From assembly GCA_043228905.1 (NCBI GenBank), contig JBHGNT010000017.1:7006001-7070000 (forward strand): a stretch of DNA of 64,000 bases, read 5' to 3'. The translations under genes and the position numbers were made by a program. The notes beneath the pieces are model-generated. The model had not been told where the DNA came from, made no database searches, and worked only from the letters and a program-made list of their open reading frames with translations. Source of the DNA: Azolla caroliniana (Eukaryota > Polypodiophyta). Below are positions 55,606-64,000 of the stretch, one piece after another; position 1 is the stretch's first letter, and each line of letters begins with the position of its first letter.

Positions 55606-56350
55606 GCTCAACCTGAGGTGGGGTCGTAGTGTCGACCTCTGTGGCAGTCGGTTCTTCCAACCGACTTCTCTTGGCGTCACTCCGCCTTGCTCGCGCTCCT
55701 CGTCCGGTCCCGTCCCGTTTGCCGCGACCCCTTTGGTTCTGCGCGCCTCGACCCTCTCGGTTGGTATGTCTACTCAATAGGCCCATCTCAGCAGTCACGT
55801 TGTTGTGACTCCGGCGCTTGCCGATCCGTCGGTTCTCCCATGATGGCATCGACTTCCATTGTGTTCGTGTCCCCTTGGCCTTCAGTCAATCCGACTCTTC
55901 TGGATCCATCTATTGATCCGAGTCAGCTATCTCCGACTCGTTCCAGCTCTTGTCCAAATCGGTACACTCCGATTCGACTTCCGGCTTCAGGCCTCTCACC
56001 ACATCGGACCACTTCCGAGTCTTGGCCTTCTCCATGCTTCCCTCGGCTTCTTCAGCCGATGAACCGAAATCGAGTTCTTCATTCGACTCTGTATCATGGT
56101 CAGTACCGTCCGGATGACCTCCGCACAACATGCACTTCTCTTCCTGAGTGCACAACTCTTCTTCACAGCCGCTTGCTCCAACCTGTTCGGATGTGTCGAC
56201 TTCCTTCGTCGACTCGGCTTCCTTCATCTTCTTGTCTCCTCTTCTTCCGGCTCTCCTCTTACCGACGGGTTCAACAATTTTTTGGCCTTTGCCCGTTTCG
56301 GTAGAGACTTTGCCCTTGCTTCTCCCCCTCAAGTGCAGCACGTCGAGATG
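55606..56350 (-). other. Copia-E 3' untranslated or extra region
   Basis: About 745 bp between the RNase H stop and the polypurine tract. The minus strand has a 143-codon open frame (55910-56341) rich in Glu, Lys and Ser (ETGKGQKIVEPVGKRRAGRR) without a recognised domain. It may be an untranslated spacer; the unusual length is noted. Confidence 0.45.
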
Positions 56351-57737
56351 CTAAATACCAAGCATGTCGGTAAAGTGCTGCAACTTGTCCGATCCGAGCG
56401 GCTTGGTGAAGATGTCGGCAACTTGCCGATCCGTATGAACATACCGTAGGTCAACTTCATCGCTCAGGACCCGCTCACGCACGAAGTGGTAGTGCACCTT
56501 GATGTGCTTTGTGCGAGCATGGAACACAGGGTTCCTGGCGAGCTGCAGGCTGCTCATGTTATCGCAGTAAATCGGGATCGGGGTCGGTACCTCGATCCGC
56601 AAGTCTCGCAGCAGTCGCCGAAGCCAGATGGCTTCACAAGTGGCAACGGTAGCGGCCCGGTACTCAGCCTCAGTGCTTGACAAAGCCACTGTGGGCTGCT
56701 TCTTGTTGCTCCATGCAACGGCCGCGCTACCTATGGAGAACATGTATCCGGAAGTAGAGCGGCGATTAGACGCATCGCCGGCCCAGTCAGCATCTGTGTA
56801 ACCGACAAGCTCTTCAGGTATACCTCGCCGGTATAGCAGTCCCCGGTCCTTAGTGCCGCTGACATAGCGTAATATTCGTTGCGCGCACTGAAGGTGCTCC
56901 ACGGTCGGCTTCTGCATGAACTGACTTACCATCCCGACTGGATAGCTGATGTCGGGTCGAGTGATGGTTAAGTAGATCAGGCTTCCGACAACCTATCGGA
57001 ACTGTTTCTCATTGCAGGCCGGTCCGGAGTTGGGACGGAGCTTCTGGTTCCGGTCCAGGGGTGTGGAGACAGGTCGGCAATCCGTCATGCCAAACTTATA
57101 CAGCATATTCAACACGTAATGTCGTTGTGAGAGCAATATGCCGTCGGGGGTCTGGATCACTTCGAGCCCAAGAAAATAATGAAGGTCCCCCAGGTCCTTC
57201 ATTTTGAATGCGTTCGACAACTGGGACTTGACGCGGTTGATTTCGGGAAGACCCGGTCCGGTGATGACTAAATCATCCACATACAAGAGTATACATACCG
57301 GACCGTCAGAGCCTTGCCAGATGAACAACGAAGAGTCCGACTTAGAGACAGCAAACCCCAGCTTACGCAACCGGTGCGTGATCTTTGCGTTCCAAGCTCG
57401 GGGGGCTTGCTTCAAGCCGTAAAGCGACTTCTTCAGTCGGCATACCGCCAACTTGTTCATCTCCGATTGAAATCCGGGGGGATGAGTCATAAAGACTTCT
57501 TCTTCAAGCTCTCCTTGAAGGAAGGTGTTCTTCACATCCATCTGGTGAAGATGCCACCCCCTTGCCGCAGCAACCACCAGTACCGCACGAACCGTCGTCA
57601 TCTTCGCCACAGGAGCGAAGGTCTCGTCGTAGTCGATTCCGTGGGTGTGCGCGTATCCCTTCGCCACTAACCGGGCTTTGTACTGGTTAACAGAACCGTC
57701 GGCATTGTACTTGACCTTGTACACCCACTTGCATCCT
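56351..57737 (-). pseudogene. Copia-E RT (downstream of solo LTR) and RNase H
   Basis: CKWVYKVKYNADGSVNQYKA, FAPVAKMTTVRAVLVVAAAR, MDVKNTFLQGELEEEVFM and LLYVDDLVITG (intact YVDD), then KDLGDLHYFLGLEV. A stop near 56991 precedes the VGSLIYLTITRPDISYPVG segment. RNase H follows with GYTDADWAGD, ALSSTEAEYRAATVA, YCDNMSSLQLARNP and VADIFTKPLG. The frame ends at the normal stop after FTDMLGI. Confidence 0.9.
57733..57737. repeat. Target-site duplication of solo LTR in Copia-E, left
   Basis: CATCC, repeated at 58376-58380. Confidence 0.88.
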
Positions 57738-58375
57738 GTGAAAGTGTTTTTAGAATTCAAGGTATTGAAGTCTACAAAAATATAAGGTATGGAGCATTCA
57801 CACCCGAAGGCCAAGAACACGAGCTAAGGTTTCAAGTATAAGTCAAACTAAAAGCAAGAAAGATGGAGAAAAGTAAAAGAAGGAAAAAGCAGACCACCAA
57901 AAAGCAGTCAGAAACAAACGCTCATAACTCTCTCGTTTGACACCCAAATATCACGTGTAAATATGAGTTAGAAAGCTTATGACGAGAGCTATTCGTAGCT
58001 TTTTAAAACTCTAAATTTGGAGCATGGATGAGGGAGATATGACGATTATAAGATCGTTGTGTCATAGCTAAGAATAGGAGATGGAAAAGCTCTAAAAAAA
58101 GCGTGGAAAAGAAAGCAAGCGAAACTTATCTACTAGAGGAGAACTTCATATAAAGCAAGAAGAGTGAGGTGGTGAGGAGAGTTTTTTTCTGGTGGTGTTT
58201 TTCTTGCCTATTCATGTAGTGCATTTTTCTAGTGATCAATTCATCCTTGTAGGCTTGAGTTTATGTATCTTCTTTCTCTTGTTTCTATGATCATCACTCC
58301 TTATTAATATATCTTTGTAGATTTGGGTTTCTATATCTTCCTTCTCTCTCTTTTCTATCATCATCTCTCTTTTCA
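57738..58375. mobile_element. Solo-LTR-like insertion in Copia-E RT
   Basis: 638 bp from TGTGAAAGTG to CTCTTTTCA (TG...CA) with the 5-bp duplication CATCC. Removing it with one CATCC rejoins the RT codons for KPIG and CKWVYK in frame. It has no coding content and has a roughly 75-bp internal repeat near the right end (TTGTAGGCTTGAGTTTATG and TTGTAGATTTGGGTTTCTA). It does not match any other LTR in the window, so its family and orientation are unknown. Confidence 0.85.
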
Positions 58376-58380
58376 CATCC
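58376..58380. repeat. Target-site duplication of solo LTR in Copia-E, right
   Basis: CATCC, identical to 57733-57737. Confidence 0.88.
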
Positions 58381-60000
58381 AATCGGTTTACAGTGACGGG
58401 GATGATCAACTAGGTCCCAAGTTTCGTTGGCATCGAGCGCCCGCATTTCTTCATCCATAGCGGCACGCCAATTTGCGTCCTTTGCCGCTTCTGCGTAGCT
58501 CTCCGGCTCATGTACTTCTGTCACCTTAGTCATGTACGCATAATGATGCGCCATGTATTCATTGTACCCGTACCGTATGACGGGATCCTTCTGGCGGGTT
58601 GATCGGCGTAACGCACTGTCACCTGATTTGAGGCCCTTCTTGGCCAGTTCGGTCTTTGTTGCCGAAGATCCGCCTTTCTCCTTTCCGGAGTCGGGTACAC
58701 ACCGATCCGACTCATCGTTGCCGGTTTCGAATTCCGGCATCTTCCTCTTCCCCTTCTCTTTGCGCGTGAACCGTTTCCTCGGTTCCTTGCGCGGGGAGAG
58801 CACGGCAGAGTCTCCACCACTTGCCGTCTCATCATCTGACTGGTCCAACCGACTCAGTCGCTCGTTCAGTCCACTTAACCGTAACGATTCCAGACTCTCA
58901 TCTTGAGTCCCGGCTTCGTCATCCTCTGCTAGGGTTGATTCAGGCTCACTGGCCTGATCTTCCGGCATTGGGTCGGGATCAGAAGTCGGAGTTGGTACGT
59001 CGAACTCGACATTCCGGCTAACTCGGACTTCCTTCGTCCGGGGGTTATAGCACTTATACCCCTTTTGCTCTTGAGCATAGCCGACTAGGATGCATTTTTC
59101 CGATATTGCATCCAGCTTTCTCCGCTTCTAATCCGGCACATGCACATACGTTATGCTGCCGAATATCCGAAGGTGTCTTAAGTTCGGCTTGCGCCCGAAA
59201 TACAGCTCATGAGCTAACACCTTGTCACCAATGCGGTTTTGTATGTAGACGGTCGTCCGGACTGCCTCCGTCCAGTAGAACCGGGGCATGCTCTTCTCCT
59301 CCAGCATTGCCCTTGCCGCTTCGACGAGTGTCCGGTTCTTCCTTTCGGCCACACCGTTTTGCTCTGGTGTGTATCTGCAGCTGAACTCTCACCGAATTCT
59401 CTTTTGTTGTAGATAACTAGTGAATTGGCCGGAAAAATATTCCTTTCCGCCATTCGACCGAAGGCATTTGATCTTCCTCTCCGATTCCCATTCGACCATC
59501 TTCTGGAGGCTCCGGAAACAGTCGAAGACTTCGCTCTTCCGCTCAATGAGGTAGATCCAAGTATGCCGAGTATAGTCGTCGATGAAGGAGATGAAGTATC
59601 GACTCCCGCCAAGGCTTACACTTTGTGTCGGTCCCCACACATCCGAATGGATGAGATCGAGCTTGTTACGGCTCCGGTTCCGTTCGGTGGGGAATGGAAG
59701 CCGGTGTTGCTTCCCAAGTTGGCAGGCTTCACAAATGTCGGCTCTCCGGCCGCTGAACTTCGGCAAACCGAAAACGACTTGTTTCGTTTGCAGGTCTTGA
59801 AGCCTCCGGTAGTTGACGTGGCCTATCCGCTTGTGCCACAGGTCGATGTCCGACTCGACCTTCTGTCGATTCGCGAACAGAGCGGTGCCAAGGTCATTGG
59901 TGTTGAGGATAAACATCCTTCCGTCTCTGCGCCCTTGCGCAATGACTTCGCCCTCATCCTCAATGAAGCACCCGAGGTGCGTAAACCGCACGTGCATCCC
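58381..60000 (-). pseudogene. Copia-E integrase and RT start
   Basis: On the minus strand: LWHKRIGHVNYRRLQDLQTK and CEACQLGKQHRLPFP, integrase core HSDVWGPT, then LRSNGGKEYFS where the family has LRSDGG (second catalytic Asp changed to Asn), and EQNGVAERKNRTLVE (catalytic Glu present). FYWTEAVRTTVYIQNRI, KCILVGYAQEQKGYKCYNP, an acidic linker and EEMRALDANETWDLVDHPRH lead to the solo LTR. Stops lie near 59388 and 59127. Confidence 0.87.
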
Positions 60001-61190
60001 CTAGTCGACAATCTGACCGACGGACACCAGGTTCTTCGTGATTGTCGGAACGTGTAATACGTTCATCAGCTTCCCTTTCTGTCTGACGTGGCTTAGAGGA
60101 ACTTCTCCGACGTGCACGATTGGGTGAGGAGTGTCGTCTCCGGTTTCGACTACTCCTAGTTGATCCGGTTTCTCTAGAAAGGAGAACCACTCTTTGTGGC
60201 TCGTCATGTGGTTCGACGCGCCGGAATCAACATACCACACTTCCTCCGTTTTGGAAGTGGTCTTGTTCATTGAGTTTGCCTTGTGATTCATCACCAAGGC
60301 TGGCCCCTTACCGGCCTTTCCAGTTCCGGATCCTCCTGATCCGTTTGCGTAGTGTGAGTTTTGCCGGCCATCCTTACCGGTCTTGCCGGATCCGGATTTG
60401 TTCGAATCGGCACGCTTTCTCCAGCACTCGCTTTCCCTGTGGCCTTTTTTGTCACAATACCAGCATTCCGTAGCGGATTTGTCTTGCCGGCCTCCGGCAC
60501 CGCCTTGACTCCCCCTGCTTGTGGAAGTCCCGGAACTGCTGTCGGCACGCTCATAGTGCCTCCGTTCCTGCTCTTGCCGGCCGCCTCCATTGCGTGCCGA
60601 CCCACCTCTTCCACCACGCCCACGGAGCCGATCCGTTCTCGTGTACAACATTCGGCTGTCCGCGGATGCACTGGTAGATGCACCGGCGTGATTCTCCTCT
60701 ATAAGGGGCATCGACTGTAAGTCGAAGAATGAGGGGGTATTCTCCCTTGTACACACCGCAGTCCAGAACGCTCCGAACTTGGACGCCAGGCCTCCGAGAC
60801 ATACCTGCACCATCTCGTCTTCCTCTACGGTAACGTTGATAGAGGCGAGCGAGTCGCAGATCTCCTTTATCCGGCCCGTGTAGTCTGCCATGGACATGTT
60901 CTTCTGTCGAACATTGCTCAACTCCTGTCTGAGTTGCAGCTTCTGGGCAGTGGTGCTTGCGGCGAAAACCTTTTTCAGGTTCCCCCAAGCATCCTTCGGT
61001 GTCTTGGCGTCACCCTGCTTGCCGCCTGTTCCCATACCGGGAAGTCCTTGTGTGCCGAGTCGGGCGCCGCATCATTCACTCCTTCGACATAACTCCAGTA
61101 CCCGTGTCCAAGCAGGTACTGGTGCATCTTGTAAGACCAGGATGCATAGTTGCTCCTGTCGAGCTTCTCCACCGGGAGCGACGTAGCCAT
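60001..61190 (-). pseudogene. Copia-E gag, zinc knuckle and protease
   Basis: Starts at about 61188: MATSLPVEKLDRSNYASWSY, then YLLGHGYWSYVEGVND (DUF4219/UBN2 gag). Near 61030 the frame changes and roughly 20 conserved codons are missing before DAKTPKDAWGNLKKVFAAST. The knuckle CWYCDKKGHRESEC lies near 60428-60469 and the protease VWYVDSGASNHMTSHKEWFS near 60185-60245. A stop near 60000 separates it from the next part. Confidence 0.87.
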
Positions 61191-61284
61191 GCCTCTGTCC
61201 ATGTCTTCTACTGTGTCTGTTTTCAACCTGTTAGGGTTTTCTTCTCAAGAGTAAATGTCTGCAGCAGAGGTTCTCAACCCTCGC

Positions 61285-61296
61285 GCTCTGATACCA
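61285..61296 (-). promoter_or_regulatory. Copia-E primer-binding site
   Basis: The minus strand reads TGGTATCAGAGC directly after the LTR, complementary to initiator methionine tRNA. Confidence 0.93.
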
Positions 61297-61335
61297 TGAA
61301 AACGTAAGTGTTTGCGGAAGCGTAAAACATAGAAC

Positions 61336-61391
<56 letters not shown>

Positions 61392-61721
61392 AGAACACAC
61401 TTTCAAAATTATATCAAGACTCACACTCAACACACTGTGCTAAGTAGCACTATTTATACAAGTCCTCTTGGGACTGACAGAAGTACCATGTACTTCAATG
61501 CTGACACGAGCATTTGACACTTACTACGAGACTATAGCTACCTAGTAGTCTATCCTATACTAGGCTTCCGATTGGACTGCCGGTTACGGATTGCACCCGG
61601 CCTCCACTGCTTGCCGGTTCGGTTGCTCACCGTCATGCCAATCCGTTTCGCCCGATCCATCTCGCTTACCGGCTCCGGCTTATTCAGCCGATCCGGCTCC
61701 GGTTGAGCTTGCCACTCAACA
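61297..61721 (-). repeat. Copia-E 5' LTR
   Basis: 425 bp, same ends as 55198-55594. The extra length is the longer (AG)n tract (61339-61390). Confidence 0.93.
61339..61390. repeat. (AG)n microsatellite in Copia-E 5' LTR
   Basis: About 26 AG units; the 3' LTR has only about 12. Slippage since insertion explains most of the LTR length difference. Confidence 0.95.
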
Positions 61722-61726
61722 ATCTT
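61722..61726. repeat. Copia-E target-site duplication, right
   Basis: ATCTT, identical to 55193-55197. Confidence 0.92.
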
Positions 61727-62088
61727 TCTTTCTCTCATGCCACGAACCATGACGAGGGCTGACGTGGCACATTCAACTCTTGGAACGGTATTCTCTCTCT
61801 CTCTCTCTCTTGTTGACGGCTATGTGTGCTACCGCCGCCATCATCGTCGTCTACTACCACCGTCACTGTCATGTTGACCACCATCTGCGACTACCGCCGC
61901 CGTAGTTGAGTGACCATCGCTATTGGTTGTGGCCGTGCATACATGGGTTGCTCGGTAGAGTGTGTTCCTATCGTGTGGGTGCTTGTACTTGGCGTGCAAG
62001 GTCTCTCTTTGGTGGGTTGATTGCGCGCTCATGAGACATCCACCGATGCTTGGCTAATTTTTCTGTCTTTTTCTTTTATCTTTTGAAT
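61727..62088 (+). repeat. 564-bp tandem repeat, unit 2 (right part)
   Basis: It matches about 54630-55060 of unit 1 (TCTCATGCCACGAACCATGA, GGCTGACGTGGCACATTCAA, CATGGGTTGCTCGGTAGAGT), with a few small deletions. It ends within 6 bp of the LINE ORF1 ATG at 62094. Confidence 0.85.
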
Positions 62089-62093
62089 TACAA

Positions 62094-62914
62094 CATGGCT
62101 TCTAAACAAACTAAAGACCATAAGGAAATGCACGAAGAAACTATAAGTAAGGAAGAATTCTTAGATGTCTTTAATTGTTTAGTTAATATAGAGAGTGAAA
62201 TGAAATAATGGGCAAAAGAGACCGAATCTCAAAAGCAAAAAGATAGGGAAGAAAAAGACATGCTTATGGCTGAAATAACAAAACTCAAAATAGAAAACAT
62301 CAACCATCAGAAACAACTTAATGGCCTTGAGACATTTAGGGAAGATGGTGATATATCCTCCCTAGAGGATATTAAGGACGAGAAAGGACGAGGTAAGAAG
62401 CGACATGGAATTAGCCAAAATCGGTTGGGTTGATGTAGTAAAATGTAACATTAAAAAGGAACTAAAAGATGAAAATATTGTAAACATTACCCTTGAGGAA
62501 GAGAAAATGCATCAAGCTCGACGCCTAAATGTATGTGTCACTAAGCTCAAGGAAGGGGCATCTCCCAATGAAGATGCACAAACACTCGGGAAAATGTTAG
62601 GGTACATAGAGGCCTTACCAATCACCAAAACTTGGAGGGTCAGACGTGACACTACTAGGAAGAGAGCTTTAGTCCTTCAATTTAAAGACTTGGAATCTAG
62701 AATGACATTTTTTAAGAAGAGACCAATTCTTGGAGGATTAGGCGGGGTCAATATCTACCTAGATGAAGACCTCACCAAGATGCAAATTGAGCACCGTAAA
62801 ACTTGTATGTTGTGAGTCATACAAGCTCGTAAAGAAGGGCATCACGCCTTTTACTGAGACGGACGAGTGATAAAAAATGATCATGCCACCAACTGATGGC
62901 GTGTGGCCCATGTG
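62094..62914 (+). pseudogene. LINE ORF1 with N-terminal coiled coil
   Basis: ATG at 62094 opens MASKQTKDHKEMHEETISKE. A heptad-like Lys/Glu-rich stretch follows (KDREEKDMLMAEITKLKIEN), with a TAA near 62205 and a frameshift near 62400. The second half has RRLNVCVTKLKEGASPNEDA, RRDTTRKRALVLQFKDLESR and YLDEDLTKMQIEHRKTC. The layout, a coiled coil then an RNA-binding-like domain, is that of LINE ORF1 proteins. No zinc knuckle is seen. Confidence 0.6.
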
Positions 62915-64000
62915 ATAGACAATGAAATTAGGATGACTTTATGGAATCGTGATGGTGCACTTTGGACACACCTTGGCCGTCTAGGGGAGATTTTGAAGAT
63001 ATCCGATATACTTTTCTTAGTAGAAACACATCAAAGTCCAAATAGAGGATTGCCACGAGTTGAAGGTTTTCATTGGGAATCTGTCTTTAGACAAACCTCA
63101 CATCGACACACTACTAGAGGGTCTGGAGGGGTTGCAATACTATTTCGAAGAGAGATACATAATAGGATAGAAATACTAAAGACAAACCCAAAAGCCCAGT
63201 TTATGTGGGTGAAAGTCCTCACTAGAAAGGATCGGGGAATATTTATAGCCATTTGTTACTTTCCCCTAAACATCCCGATATAATATGGCTGGAGGAGCGA
63301 GTATAGTTGATGAAGGAGTGCCACATGGGCGTTCTCCATATGAACCTTTATCGGATGACATAATCCAATATTCTTCTCAAGGGGAATTCTTCCTCGTAGT
63401 AGATTTCAATGAAAGAACCCAATCCCGACAATGCACAATATTTCAGATGGATAAAGACCTAGAAATGGTGAATGTCAACCATTTAGCCATAGGCATCACA
63501 CGTAGATCAAAAGATCAAGGTGCGATCGCCACAAGCTTTGGCCATCATCTTCTTGAACTTGGAAGTTGACACCAGATGATCATATATAATGGTTTAACCA
63601 AGTGACTGGGTTGGGAAGAGCTCACATGTTTCCCACATGGAGGAGGGGAAAGCACAAAAGATTACCTAATAGGACGCCCTGAAGCTACCCACATGATGAA
63701 CACCTTCCGGGTGGTCCCATGCCCTATTGGTGCATACCATAACTTCCTATACTTTGAGCTAAAATGCGACACTTCCAACGCCACCAACTCTAGTCAACCA
63801 AACCATCACACCACAATACATTTAACACATGAGCTCTCTGACATCTACTCCTAACATGTTCAAGCCCATCTCTCCTCTCTTGATTCTTCCCTGCCTACAG
63901 AACTCACACACATCCTTCACTCGGCAACAATTAATAGCTTCCCATACACGAAACACTCCAGTCAAAGTAGAATAGGGTTTATGCCACATAATAGGTGGTA
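62915..64000 (+). pseudogene. LINE endonuclease domain (start of ORF2)
   Basis: The apurinic-type endonuclease/exonuclease/phosphatase fold is readable: WNRDGALWTHLGRLGEILKI, DILFLVETHQ (metal-binding Glu), GSGGVAILFRREI, GEFFLVVDFNERT (D-x-N motif) and STKDYLIGRPEA (S-x-x-D-Y motif), and the H of GAYHNFLYFEL near the end of the domain. Such a domain nicks the target for reverse transcription. Stops at about 63281, 63566 and 63602 and a frame change break it. RT is beyond the window. Confidence 0.75.

Larger units (their letters stand above)
55198..61721 (-). mobile_element. Full-length Ty1/copia element, Tork-like (Copia-E)
   Basis: 6.5 kb with both LTRs, primer site, gag, protease, integrase, RT, RNase H, polypurine tract and a perfect 5-bp duplication ATCTT. 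Apart from the microsatellite length, the LTRs differ at about 8-9 of some 370 positions by eye, which makes it one of the younger insertions here. It is inactivated by a gag deletion, a few stops, a changed integrase catalytic residue and a solo LTR in RT. Confidence 0.94.
62094..64000 (+). mobile_element. LINE (non-LTR retrotransposon), 5' part
   Basis: ORF1-like coding sequence then an endonuclease domain in plus orientation, continuing beyond the window, where RT should follow. Both ORFs carry stops and a frameshift, so the copy is inactive. Confidence 0.75.

Overview
This is nuclear DNA of a seed plant, very probably an angiosperm. It carries GT-AG introns, nested Ty1/copia and Ty3/gypsy retrotransposons, LINE fragments and three intact-looking plant genes. 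The GC-rich first exon of the subtilase and the BAHD subfamily would suit a monocot or an early-diverging angiosperm, but the sequence does not settle the species.

Three host genes stand in AT-rich DNA. (1) A two-exon BAHD acyltransferase, + strand, 5335-7404. (2) A gene that no long ORF reveals: eight small exons on the + strand at 39495-43387 join in phase into a 265-residue DWARF27-like (beta-carotene isomerase family) protein, with a foldback transposon in intron 6. (3) A two-exon secreted subtilisin-like protease, - strand, 47498-50317. They are unrelated and share no operon-like arrangement.

Most of the rest is transposable elements. Left edge: gag and protease of a gypsy element with an unusual sushi/Tf1-like gag (- strand, 1-1464), then a 5'-truncated copia (Copia-A1, - strand, 2214-4440). 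11161-15453: a complete but compact copia (Copia-B, - strand, 206-bp LTRs, ATTCC target duplication). 17594-37963: a nested block made of Copia-C (+), Copia-D (+) split by a 10-kb gypsy (Gypsy-2, +, with an extra coiled-coil ORF after integrase), and Copia-A2 (-), which is itself split by an inverted solo LTR of its own family. 52377-54135: a LINE zinc-finger remnant cut by a Copia-C relative, a tRNA-like SINE head and a gypsy integrase scrap. 55198-61721: a full-length copia (Copia-E, -, ATCTT target duplication) carrying another solo LTR, inserted in the second copy of a 564-bp tandem repeat. 62094-64000: the 5' part of a LINE (ORF1 and endonuclease), running off the window.

Most premature stops in the elements fit C-to-T decay of methylated CG and CAG sites, so these copies are old and silenced. 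Names such as Copia-A are labels for this window only. Homology calls come from recognised motifs read by eye; no database search was possible.
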